From: Clostridiales bacterium
GTDB taxonomy: Bacteria; Bacillota; Clostridia; Oscillospirales; Oscillospiraceae
DNA: 5,939 nt
Reading direction: 5' to 3'
Assembly: GCA_009774055.1 (NCBI GenBank)
Contig: VSNB01000198.1
Coordinates: 1 to 5,939, forward strand
The first letter of the stretch is position 1, and each line of letters begins with the position of its first letter. The position numbers were made by a program, and so were the translations under genes. The notes beneath the pieces are model-generated. The model was not told where the DNA came from. It did not search any database and was given only the letters and a program-made list of their open reading frames with translations. This document shows, piece after piece, positions 1 through 5,939 of the stretch.

Positions 1-77
1 GATTCAGCGTGTAAGACGGTAGGGTCTGCCGTTTACATCCTCAAATAGACGCTTCGCCCGATCCATGGGAGCCGCCT

Positions 78-267
78 GCTTCAGACCGGACGGACTCCAG
101 TGGAAGCGCAAAAAACAATTACCCCCGTAATTCAGGAAGGTTCTTAGGAAACTACGTTTCCTAAGCGACCTTTTGCTTCTTTTCGCTCGCGCGAAAAGAA
201 GGCCCCCGCGCCGGCGAGGCGCGAAGCTAAACGAAAGAAAAGAGCCCCGCCGCCCCGCAGGGGCGGC
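78..267. repeat. Cluster of inverted repeats upstream of trmO, possible dispersed intergenic element
   Basis: Positions 1-283 contain no gene I can support. Instead there are five exact inverted repeats in a row: AATTAC/GTAATT (117-122, 127-132, loop CCCC); CTTAGGAAAC/GTTTCCTAAG (143-152, 156-165, loop TAC); CTTCTTTTCGC/GCGAAAAGAAG (176-186, 191-201, loop TCGC); CGCGCC/GGCGCG (207-212, 218-223); and GCCGCCCC/GGGGCGGC (249-256, 260-267, loop GCA). A weaker GCTTC/GAAGC pair (78-82, 103-107) lies before them. None is followed directly by a T-tract, so they are not ordinary intrinsic terminators. The last one ends five bases before the trmO Shine-Dalgarno and could affect its access. I infer either a structured trmO leader or a dispersed hairpin-rich repeat; sequence alone does not decide. 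The left boundary may lie outside the window. Confidence 0.6.
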
Positions 268-271
268 AGAG

Positions 272-277
272 AAGGAG
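272..277 (+). promoter_or_regulatory. Ribosome binding site of trmO
   Basis: AAGGAG lies six bases before the ATG at 284. It decides the start: the same frame stays open leftward to a TTG at 173, but those 37 extra codons run through two hairpins, give an Arg-rich tail foreign to the family, and have no comparable site before them. Confidence 0.85.
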
Positions 278-283
278 ACTGCC

Positions 284-958
284 ATGGAAATCCATCCCAT
301 TGCCCATATCCAATCAGACTTCAAGGAAAAATTCGGCATCCCCCGCCAGAGCGGGCTGGTGGAGGCCCTGCGGGCCTCCATTATTTTCACGCCCTCCTAT
401 CGGGTCCCGGACGCCGTCCGGGGCCTGGAGGAATTCTCCCATATCTGGCTCGTCTGGGAATTCTCCCAGGCCCGCCGGGAGGGCTGGTCCCCTACCGTCC
501 GGCCGCCCCGCCTGGGGGGCAATATGCGGCTGGGCGTATTCGCCACCCGGTCCCCCTTCCGCCCCAACGCACTGGGACTCTCCGCCGTGCGGCTGGAGTC
601 CGTGGAGACGGACGCCTCCCTGGGGCCTGTCCTTCACGTCTCCGGCGCGGACCTGCTGGACGGCACCCCCATCTATGACATCAAACCCTATATCCCTTAC
701 GCCGATGCCATCCCCAGCGCCTCCGGCGGCTTTGTCGACCGAGTCGAGCGAAAACGCCTGGAGGTTCAGTGCCCCCAGGCTCTGCTGGAGCTGATCCCGC
801 CGGAGAAGCGGGAGGCCCTGCTGGCTGTCCTGGCCCAGGATCCCAGGCCCTCCTATCAGTTGGATCCCGGACGGGTCTATGGCATGGCCTTCGCGGACTG
901 GCAGGTCCGCTTTACCGTGGAGGGAGAACGGCTGGTTGTGGGCGAGATTGCCAAATAA
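284..958 (+). CDS. trmO: tRNA (N6-threonylcarbamoyladenosine(37)-N6)-methyltransferase TrmO (TsaA/UPF0066 family)
   Basis: This 224-residue cytoplasmic protein is expected to use S-adenosylmethionine to methylate N6 of t6A at position 37, next to the anticodon, giving m6t6A in threonine tRNAs and tuning decoding. The N-terminal TsaA beta-barrel domain spans roughly residues 4-150. It shows the family signatures FSHIWLVWEF (51-60), GVFATRSPFRPNALGLS (84-100), and DLLDGTPIYDIKPYIPYAD (123-141). The conserved Arg-Ser-Pro-x-Arg-Pro-Asn stretch belongs to the region that binds the cofactor and tRNA in characterised members. Residues 160-224 match the small C-terminal TrmO domain, ending with YGMAFADWQVRF. 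The length fits the E. coli enzyme (about 235 residues). The gene is followed almost at once by a terminator and is probably monocistronic. Nothing is truncated. The family assignment is firm; activity on a particular tRNA is inferred from the family. Confidence 0.95.
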   Translation: MEIHPIAHIQSDFKEKFGIPRQSGLVEALRASIIFTPSYRVPDAVRGLEEFSHIWLVWEFSQARREGWSPTVRPPRLGGNMRLGVFATRSPFRPNALGLSAVRLESVETDASLGPVLHVSGADLLDGTPIYDIKPYIPYADAIPSASGGFVDRVERKRLEVQCPQALLELIPPEKREALLAVLAQDPRPSYQLDPGRVYGMAFADWQVRFTVEGERLVVGEIAK

Positions 959-962
959 GCGC

Positions 963-1003
963 ACGGGAAATTACCGGAAATTTCCGGTAATTCCCCGTTT
1001 TTT
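963..1003 (+). terminator. Rho-independent terminator of trmO
   Basis: A nearly perfect palindrome spans 963-998: the central 24 bases (969-992) are exactly self-complementary around AAA|TTT, then one A:C mismatch (968/993), then GGG/CCC and two more pairs. A run of six T follows (998-1003). It starts four bases after the trmO stop. The arms have no spacer, so the RNA loop must open at the central A/T pairs. Being symmetric, it could also form a cruciform or bind a dimeric protein, but the T-tract and location favour termination of plus-strand transcription. Confidence 0.85.
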
Positions 1004-1005
1004 GC

Positions 1006-1034
1006 TTGCGGACCCTTGGGGGCCGTGGTATAAT
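1006..1034 (+). promoter_or_regulatory. Sigma-A type promoter of the Na/Pi cotransporter gene, extended -10
   Basis: A consensus TATAAT (1029-1034) is preceded by TG at 1026-1027, which makes a TGnTATAAT extended -10. A weak -35 TTGCGG (1006-1011) sits 17 bases upstream. Transcription would begin near 1040-1042 and give a leader of about 50 bases. No PhoP box (repeats of TTAACA-like hexamers) is visible nearby, so control by phosphate through PhoPR is not supported by this stretch. Confidence 0.8.
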
Positions 1035-1037
1035 GGG

Positions 1038-1092
1038 AGTATCCTGAGATACTTTGGGTAACCTATGATAAGAAAGATACAAGGAGCGTATC
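1038..1092 (+). promoter_or_regulatory. Short leader with alternating GTATC/GATAC blocks and a looped Shine-Dalgarno
   Basis: The leader contains AGTATC/GATACT (1038-1043, 1048-1053, loop CTGA) at the expected transcription start, and GATAC/GTATC (1076-1080, 1088-1092) whose seven-base loop holds the ribosome binding site AAGGAG (1081-1086). The ATG follows the second stem immediately. Because all four five-base blocks are the same word or its complement, they can pair in more than one way. The stems are short (5-6 pairs), so this is a possible switch or operator pair, not a proven one. The ribosome binding site itself, six bases before the ATG, is clear. Confidence 0.45.
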
Positions 1093-2862
1093 ATGGATAT
1101 TTTTTCCGTAATCACCCTGTGCGGCGGACTGGCCTTCTTCCTCTTTGGTATGTCCACTATGTCCTCCAGCCTGGAGAAGCTGGCGGGCGGCAGGCTGGAG
1201 CAGCTTCTGAAGAAAATGACCGACAACCGCTTTAAGAGCCTCCTGCTGGGGGCGGGCATTACCATCGCCATCCAGTCCTCCTCCGCCGTCACCGTCATGC
1301 TGGTGGGCCTGGTGAACTCCGGCATCATGGAGCTGGGACAGACGGTGGGGGTCATCATGGGCTCCAACGTGGGCACCACCTTGACGGCCTGGATTCTCTC
1401 CCTGTCCGGCATTGAGAGCGACGTCATCTGGCTGCGGCTTCTCAAGCCGGAGGTCTTTTCTCCGGTGGTGGCCCTGGCTGGCGTTGTCATGACCATGGCC
1501 TCCAAGAAAAACCGGGTCCGCAGCGCCGGGTCCATCATGGTGGGCTTTGCGGTGCTCATGAGCGGCATGGAACTGATGAAGAACGCCGTCAGTCCCCTGG
1601 CGGACATGCCGGAATTCGCCTCTATCCTTACCGCCTTCACCAACCCCTTCCTGGGCGTCGTTGTAGGCGCGGTGTTTACCGGGGTGATCCAGTCCTCCGC
1701 CGCCTCCGTGGGTATCCTGCAGGCGCTGTCCCTCACCGGGGGCATCACCTACGGCATGGCCCTGCCCATCATCATGGGCCAGAATATCGGTACCTGCGTT
1801 ACTGCCCTCCTCAGCAGCATTGGCGTCAACCGCAATGCCCGCCGGGTGTCCGTCATCCATATTTCCTTTAACCTCATCGGTACGGCGGTGTGCCTGGCGG
1901 CCTTCTACGGCACGGATCTGATCTTCCACTATGCCTTCATGGACTTCCCCATCGGCCCCGCCGGCGTGGCTATGGTTCACAGCATCTTCAACCTCGCTAC
2001 CACTGTTCTGCTGCTGCCCTTTACCAGGCAGCTGGAAAAGCTGGCCTATCTGGTGGTCCGGGAGGACGAGAGTGAGAAGAAGGAGAAGTTCGCTTTCGTG
2101 GACGAACGCCTGCTGGCTACGCCTTCGGTGGCCATCGCCGAGTGCGCCAACAAGACGGTGGACATGGCCCGGCTGGCGGAAAAAACCATTCTCCGCTCCC
2201 TGACCCTGCTGGAAAAGTATGACGAAAAGACCGCTGCCGAGGTGATTGAGAACGAGGACCGCCTGGACCTCTACGAGGACCAGCTGGGCACCCTCCTGGT
2301 CCACCTCAGCAGCAAGGCCCTCTCCGACGAGGACAGCCGGAATATCTCCAAGCAGCTTCACACCATCGGCGACTTCGAGCGAATCGGCGACCACGCGGTG
2401 AACCTGCTGAAAACCGCCCAGGAGATCGATCAGAAGTCCATCAAGTTCTCCGGCTCCGCCTCCGGGGAGCTGGGGGTCCTTATGGGCGCGTTGAAGGAGA
2501 TTCTCTCCCTCACTACCCGGGCCTACGCCGAGGGCGACCTGCGCCTGGCGGCCAGGGTGGAGCCCCTGGAGCAGGTCATCGACGGCCTGGTGTCGGACAT
2601 TAAGAGCAACCACATCGTCCGCCTGCAGAAGGGGGACTGCACCATTGAAATGGGCTTTATCCTGGCGGACCTGCTGACCAACTGCGAGCGGGTCAGCGAC
2701 CATTGCTCCAACATCGCTGTGGCCCAGATCGAGACGGCGCTGAACGCCTACCAGGCCCACGAGTACCTCAACACCTTGAAGGCCGGCGCTGATGCCGCCT
2801 TCCGCACCGCCTTCGACGGTTACCGGACCCAATTCATGGTGGCTAAGGAGCGCGCAAATTAA
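1093..2862 (+). CDS. Na+/phosphate cotransporter family protein (NptA/PNaS) with C-terminal PhoU-like domain
   Basis: This 589-residue inner-membrane protein is expected to move inorganic phosphate with sodium. The membrane part (about residues 1-315) has eight or nine hydrophobic segments and the two inverted copies of the family signature: QSSSAVTVML (61-70) with GSNVGTTLTAWI (90-101), and QSSAASVGILQAL (200-212) with GQNIGTCVTALL (229-240). The QSSS/QSSA and G-x-N-x-G-T motifs form the substrate and sodium site in related NaPi-II proteins. After a charged linker (323-335), residues 340-570 form a helical PhoU-like domain with the two metal-binding E-x-x-x-D signatures, FERIGD (E429, D433) and CERVSDH (E532, D536). 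This cytoplasmic domain is thought to gate or regulate transport. The length is typical of bacterial NptA-PhoU fusions. The start is set by AAGGAG at 1081-1086. It has its own promoter and terminator. Phosphate direction (uptake or overflow export, as shown for some bacterial homologues) cannot be read from sequence. Confidence 0.94.
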   Translation: MDIFSVITLCGGLAFFLFGMSTMSSSLEKLAGGRLEQLLKKMTDNRFKSLLLGAGITIAIQSSSAVTVMLVGLVNSGIMELGQTVGVIMGSNVGTTLTAWILSLSGIESDVIWLRLLKPEVFSPVVALAGVVMTMASKKNRVRSAGSIMVGFAVLMSGMELMKNAVSPLADMPEFASILTAFTNPFLGVVVGAVFTGVIQSSAASVGILQALSLTGGITYGMALPIIMGQNIGTCVTALLSSIGVNRNARRVSVIHISFNLIGTAVCLAAFYGTDLIFHYAFMDFPIGPAGVAMVHSIFNLATTVLLLPFTRQLEKLAYLVVREDESEKKEKFAFVDERLLATPSVAIAECANKTVDMARLAEKTILRSLTLLEKYDEKTAAEVIENEDRLDLYEDQLGTLLVHLSSKALSDEDSRNISKQLHTIGDFERIGDHAVNLLKTAQEIDQKSIKFSGSASGELGVLMGALKEILSLTTRAYAEGDLRLAARVEPLEQVIDGLVSDIKSNHIVRLQKGDCTIEMGFILADLLTNCERVSDHCSNIAVAQIETALNAYQAHEYLNTLKAGADAAFRTAFDGYRTQFMVAKERAN

Positions 2863-2865
2863 GGC

Positions 2866-2906
2866 AAAAAAACCGCCGCAGGCCCAAGGGCCTGCGGCAG
2901 TTTTTT
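2866..2906. terminator. Bidirectional Rho-independent terminator between convergent genes
   Basis: A GC-rich stem GCCGCAGGCCC/GGGCCTGCGGC (2875-2885, 2888-2898) is flanked by seven A (2866-2872) on the left and six T (2901-2906) on the right. On the plus strand it ends the Na/Pi cotransporter transcript, whose stop codon is three bases upstream. Read on the minus strand, the same stem is followed by seven U, so it should also end the GH3-GH127 transcript about 120 bases past the GH127 stop. Confidence 0.93.
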
Positions 2907-2916
2907 ACCCTTTGCC

Positions 2917-3020
2917 GGAAATAATACATTTGATGCAAGCCGTTTTGCTCGCCGCTGTAAACAGCGGCAACCGCAAAACATGGCAACTATTACTTCCGAC
3001 CTTTCGGTTCGGAAGTAATA
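2917..3020. other. Long structured intergenic element in the convergent gap (possible structured RNA or 3'-UTR fold)
   Basis: The gap has no open reading frame of note but is almost wholly self-complementary. Fold A is a layered hairpin: GCCGCTGT/ACAGCGGC (2951-2958, 2961-2968) at the tip, an internal loop (TC against AACC), GTTTTGC/GCAAAAC (2942-2948, 2973-2979), GCC/GGC (2939-2941, 2982-2984), then at the base GGAAATAATA (2917-2926) against TATTACTTCC (2988-2997) with one mismatch. Fold B is an exact 12-base stem TATTACTTCCGA/TCGGAAGTAATA (2988-2999, 3009-3020). Fold B shares its left arm with the base of fold A, so the two exclude each other. There is no T-tract on either strand. It lies between the GH127 stop (three bases away) and the shared terminator, so a minus-strand transcript would carry it as a 3' UTR. 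The function is unknown; a repeat or miniature mobile element is the main alternative. Confidence 0.6.
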
Positions 3021-3023
3021 ATC

Positions 3024-5129
3024 TTACTGCGCTCCCCACTCTTTCGGATGGCGCTCCGCCACAGCGTCAAGGTCTATTAGCTCGTCCCGCTGGATTTTTG
3101 GCCGCTCCTTGGCCGTCAGCCAGACGCGCATTTCGCCCTCCTCTCGGTTGGCCCAGAGGTAATAGGGGATAAACCGTAACGTAAACAGCTCCGCTTTCGG
3201 GAAAACATAGGGATCGTACAGAGAGCCTCCCTGTTCACCGAACAGCCGTATGCCGACGGCGTCTATCTCCACATACTTCTGACCTTCGGGCAGCTGTTTG
3301 TCAACCAGCATATCGCCCAACATGTTGTCCGCCCGCAGAAGGTGGAGGTTGGGGCCGTTGTCCGCCTCCTCCAGGCAGTAGACCAGGGGGCCCCGGGAGG
3401 CGCAGATCTTGCCGGCGTCCTCCCAGACGGCGGAATTGGCTGCAATCCAGCGGACGGACATATCGAAGCGGAATTCCACCGTCTCCCCTGCCTGCCAGCG
3501 CTTGCGGAGGTAGAGGTAGCCGTCCTTTTTCCAGCGCTCCGCGTCCTCTCCGGCGTTGACGGAGAAGTTTTCATCGCACCACTGGGGAATGCGCACCGCC
3601 AGAGTGAACGCTTCCGGGCAGTTCTCCGTAAAACGGACAGTATAGTTCCCTTCCCGGGGCAGTCCGGACTCCGTGCGCACCGTCACGGTCCCCCAGGAGG
3701 CGGGAATCTTGACCTCGCCGCCCAGATAGAGGTGGGCATACAGCGTGTCCTCCCCGAAGGTCCAGGCGTACTGCCCCACGCTCATTACCAGCCGGGCCAG
3801 ATTGGGCGGGCAGCAGGCGCAGCCGAACCAGGGCTGCCGCCGCGCCTGGACATGGGCCTTCCGGGGGTCCTTCCCGCAGGCGTCGGGCCGGACCTCCAGG
3901 GGGTTGACGTAGAAGAATTTCTCCCCGTCCGCCGACATGCCGGAGAGCACGCCGTTATACAGGGCCCGCTCCATGACGTCGGCGTAAGCCGCCTTCGGCT
4001 CCATCTGCAACATGCGGCGGGCGAAGAACACCAGCCCCACGGCGGCGCACGTCTCCGAATAGGCGGTATCGTTGGGCAGGTCATAGGCGAAGGTAAACGC
4101 CTCCCCGGCCTCGGTGCTGCCCACACCGCCGGTGACGTACATCTTCCGCCCCGTCACGTCCTTCCACAGCGTCCGGCATGCCGTCCACATGGCCTTGTCG
4201 CCGGTGAGGCGGGCGCTGTCGGCCATGCCGCTGTAGAGATACATGGCCCGGACGGCGTGGCCCACCGCCTCCTTCTGCTTCCGGACGGGGAGGTGGGCCT
4301 GGTGGTACTGGTAGCGCAGATCCTTAGGGGCGGCGGGAGTTTCGCCGTGCTCGGCGTCGAAGTAGTAGGGCCGCTGGCCCCGGCGGTCCAGAAAGCGCTG
4401 GGCCAGGTCCCGGTAGCGCTCCTCTCCCGTAGCCTCGTAGAGGCGGAACAGGGCCATTTCCGCGATCTCATGGCCGGGATAGCCCTGGCACCCGCCGTCG
4501 TCCCGGAACGTCTCGTCAATGAGGTCCGCGAAGCGGCAGGCGGCGCGGAGGAGCTTATCCTTGCCCGTAGCCTGCCAGTAGGCCACGGCCCCCTCCGCCA
4601 GGTGGCCGAAGCAGTAGAGCTCGTGGTGGTCCCGGAGGTTGGAGAAGGCGCCGTCCAGGCCGTTCAGTATGTAGTAGGTGTCCAGATAGCCGTTGGGCTG
4701 CTGGGCGGCGCAGACCAGGTCGATGAGCTCGTCCGCCCGGGCCTCCAGCTCCGGATCGGGCCGCTGGGCGATAGCGTAGGCCGCCGCCTCCACCCACTTG
4801 GAGAAATCGCTGTCCTGAAAGACATAGCCATAGAAGCGGTCCGGGTCGGCGCTGGCCGGGTCCGGAGGCAGCATTTCAAAGCCCCGGGGCGTGCTGTCCG
4901 GCGGCGTGAAGTCCTCCCCCGCCTCCGCCCGCTTCGCGGTGAGCCGGGCCGCGGCCTGGAAATTGTGGACGCAGTAGCTGGGAGCCGCCCCGGGCACCTG
5001 GTCGTGAAGGGTCCGCCACTGATAGGGCAGCACCGTCCGCCGCACCAGGTCCATTTCCGGGGACCAGAAGGGGTCCTCCACCCGCAGGGCCTTCAGCTCC
5101 AGTACCTTGCTCTCTTGTCCGGTTGACAT
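3024..5129 (-). CDS. Glycoside hydrolase family 127 protein, beta-L-arabinofuranosidase-like
   Basis: This 701-residue enzyme is related to Bifidobacterium HypBA1 (658 residues), a retaining beta-L-arabinofuranosidase that uses a zinc-bound cysteine as nucleophile. The catalytic (alpha/alpha)6 barrel runs to about residue 440 and beta-rich domains follow to the end. Visible active-site elements are HHELYCFGHLAEG (168-180), PGHE (H220), GHAVRAMYL (H291), TGGVGSTEAGEAF (acid/base candidate E343), AYSETC (zinc ligands E359, C361) and FGCACCPPN (nucleophile C439, zinc ligand C440). The 16-residue spacing of E343 to E359 equals that of E322 to E338 in HypBA1. The motif set is complete, so the enzyme should be active. 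There is no signal peptide, so it should act in the cytoplasm on imported arabinose-containing oligosaccharides. AGGAGG (5139-5144) fixes the start. It lies 40 bases after a GH3 gene and is probably in the same transcript. DUF1680/GH127 members can have other specificities, so the exact sugar is uncertain. Confidence 0.93.
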   Translation of the reverse strand: MSTGQESKVLELKALRVEDPFWSPEMDLVRRTVLPYQWRTLHDQVPGAAPSYCVHNFQAAARLTAKRAEAGEDFTPPDSTPRGFEMLPPDPASADPDRFYGYVFQDSDFSKWVEAAAYAIAQRPDPELEARADELIDLVCAAQQPNGYLDTYYILNGLDGAFSNLRDHHELYCFGHLAEGAVAYWQATGKDKLLRAACRFADLIDETFRDDGGCQGYPGHEIAEMALFRLYEATGEERYRDLAQRFLDRRGQRPYYFDAEHGETPAAPKDLRYQYHQAHLPVRKQKEAVGHAVRAMYLYSGMADSARLTGDKAMWTACRTLWKDVTGRKMYVTGGVGSTEAGEAFTFAYDLPNDTAYSETCAAVGLVFFARRMLQMEPKAAYADVMERALYNGVLSGMSADGEKFFYVNPLEVRPDACGKDPRKAHVQARRQPWFGCACCPPNLARLVMSVGQYAWTFGEDTLYAHLYLGGEVKIPASWGTVTVRTESGLPREGNYTVRFTENCPEAFTLAVRIPQWCDENFSVNAGEDAERWKKDGYLYLRKRWQAGETVEFRFDMSVRWIAANSAVWEDAGKICASRGPLVYCLEEADNGPNLHLLRADNMLGDMLVDKQLPEGQKYVEIDAVGIRLFGEQGGSLYDPYVFPKAELFTLRFIPYYLWANREEGEMRVWLTAKERPKIQRDELIDLDAVAERHPKEWGAQ

Positions 5130-5138
5130 ATCGTGTAT

Positions 5139-5144
5139 CCTCCT
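5139..5144 (-). promoter_or_regulatory. Ribosome binding site of the GH127 gene
   Basis: On the minus strand a full AGGAGG lies nine bases before the ATG at 5129. The 40-base spacer to the preceding GH3 gene holds no clear promoter or terminator, which supports cotranscription with a separate translation start. Confidence 0.85.
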
Positions 5145-5169
5145 ATGTAAATCAATATATGGAAATTCC

Positions 5170-5939
5170 TCAGGTATCCGCCTCCGGCATGTTTGCCAGT
5201 TCCACAGACTCCAGCAGACCGTACCGCTGCTTCAGGCGAAGGATGCGCAGGACGCTCTCGTCCACCCGCTCTTGAGAAATCTCCCCCTCCTCCACCGCCT
5301 GGAGGAGGGCGTCAACAGCCTTGTCCAGGCGCATGGGACACAACAGCACGTCCACGCCGGCCTGCACCGCCCGGACGGCGATCTCGGCGCTGCCATAGTG
5401 ATCCGTCATAGCCTGCATCTGCAGACTGTCGGTGACCACCACGCCGTCAAAGCCCATTTCCTCCCGCAAAAGCTCCGTCACCAGGGCGTAAGAGAACAGG
5501 GCCGGCTGGTCGTCCACCTGGTCCAAGATCAGATGCCCCATCATCACCGCGTCCGCCCCGGCGTCGATCCCCGCCTGGAAGGGCAGAAGCTCCGCCTGAC
5601 GCAGCTCATCCAGGGTCTTGTGGACGTAGGCGGAGCCGTAGTGGGTGTCGGTGGAGGTATCCCCGTGGCCGGGGAAGTGCTTGAGGGTGCAGGCGACGCC
5701 GCCCTCGTGGAAGCCCTCCACCGCTGCCGCCACCAGCCCAGCAGCCTGCTGGAAATCGTCGCTGTAGGCCCGGTCGCCGATGGCCTTGTTCTTCGGGTTG
5801 GACCAGACGTCCGCCACCGGGGCGAAATTCATATTGAAGCGGCAGGAGGCCATATCCGCGCCTATGGTACAGGCGTTGGACCGGGCGGTTTCGCTCCCCT
5901 GGTCCTTGTAGTCCAGCATGGGGCCGAACCAGGTGGTGC
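5170..5939 (-). CDS. Glycoside hydrolase family 3 protein, beta-N-acetylhexosaminidase (NagZ)-like, 5' end outside window
   Basis: The frame is open to the right edge; 255 C-terminal residues are visible and the true start lies beyond the window (the internal ATG at 5919 is within the conserved barrel and is not the start). Numbered from the first visible residue, it shows NFAPVADV (37-44), the family signature KHFPGHGDT (86-94), the D97-H99 pair that serves as general acid/base in NagZ-type enzymes, and VVTDSLQM with nucleophile D170. The H99 to D170 distance of 71 is close to that of single-domain NagZ. The protein ends soon after the barrel, so it lacks the second domain and fibronectin-like domain of GH3 beta-glucosidases. 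Such enzymes remove terminal beta-N-acetylglucosamine, for example in peptidoglycan recycling. Whether the missing N-terminus carries a signal or lipoprotein peptide cannot be seen. It precedes the GH127 gene by 40 bases. Family is firm; substrate is inferred from the Asp-His pair. Confidence 0.92.
   Translation of the reverse strand, partial: TTWFGPMLDYKDQGSETARSNACTIGADMASCRFNMNFAPVADVWSNPKNKAIGDRAYSDDFQQAAGLVAAAVEGFHEGGVACTLKHFPGHGDTSTDTHYGSAYVHKTLDELRQAELLPFQAGIDAGADAVMMGHLILDQVDDQPALFSYALVTELLREEMGFDGVVVTDSLQMQAMTDHYGSAEIAVRAVQAGVDVLLCPMRLDKAVDALLQAVEEGEISQERVDESVLRILRLKQRYGLLESVELANMPEADT

Noticed and set aside
143..174. Intrinsic terminator after the CTTAGGAAAC hairpin
   Set aside because: The stem is A/T-rich and the TTTT lies five bases beyond it, so it does not fit a Rho-independent terminator well.
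173..283. In-frame N-terminal extension of trmO from a TTG start
   Set aside because: The extra 37 residues are Arg/Pro/Ala-rich translation of inverted repeats, are absent from TrmO proteins, and a good ribosome binding site precedes the ATG at 284.
912..1748. A 278-codon minus-strand open frame across the promoter and start of the transporter gene
   Set aside because: It overlaps the trmO terminator and transporter promoter and has no recognisable domain.
1063..2832. A 589-codon open frame antisense to the Na/Pi cotransporter gene
   Set aside because: It mirrors the real gene's GC-rich codon positions; its product is Gly/His/Gln-rich with no recognisable domain, whereas the plus strand carries clear family motifs.
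2939..2984. Integron attC site
   Set aside because: The symmetric arms resemble a recombination site in outline, but the GTTRRRY/RYYYAAC core boxes are not in place and no integrase or cassette is present.
3342..5126. A 594-codon open frame antisense to the GH127 gene
   Set aside because: It is a low-complexity Gly/Val/Leu/Arg-rich shadow of the minus-strand gene, which has complete catalytic motifs and a ribosome binding site.

Overview
The window looks like chromosomal DNA of a high-GC, low-tyrosine-bias Gram-positive gut anaerobe, most plausibly an Oscillospiraceae/Flavonifractor-like member of the Clostridia. This rests on GC-rich codon third positions, strong AAGGAG/AGGAGG ribosome binding sites, Rho-independent terminators with clear T-tracts, and the gene content (a NptA-PhoU type phosphate transporter, a cytoplasmic GH127 enzyme, a GH3 enzyme). 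The taxonomic call is an inference from style and content, not from a marker gene.

Layout from left to right: (1) Positions 1-283 hold no convincing gene but are crowded with inverted repeats. (2) trmO (284-958, +) encodes the methyltransferase that turns t6A37 into m6t6A37 in tRNA, and ends in a palindromic terminator at 963-1003. (3) An extended -10 promoter (TATAAT at 1029-1034) and a short leader with alternating GTATC/GATAC blocks precede a Na/Pi cotransporter fused to a PhoU-like domain (1093-2862, +). (4) A bidirectional terminator (2866-2906) and a second, long symmetric fold (2917-3020) fill the convergent gap. (5) On the minus strand, a GH3 beta-N-acetylhexosaminidase-like gene entering from the right edge (5170-5939, 5' end outside) is followed after 40 bases by a GH127 beta-L-arabinofuranosidase gene (3024-5129).

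The plus-strand genes are housekeeping: tRNA modification and phosphate uptake, each with its own terminator or promoter, so they are probably separate transcription units. The two minus-strand glycosidases are closely spaced and probably cotranscribed, with transcription ending at the shared terminator at 2866-2906 after passing through the 2917-3020 fold. Together they suggest intracellular trimming of imported plant- or glycan-derived oligosaccharides. No transporter or regulator for them lies in the window.

No mobile element, CRISPR array, tRNA, rRNA or obvious defence system is visible. The less ordinary content is in the non-coding DNA: the hairpin cluster before trmO, the switch-like leader of the phosphate transporter, and the long two-state fold in the convergent gap.
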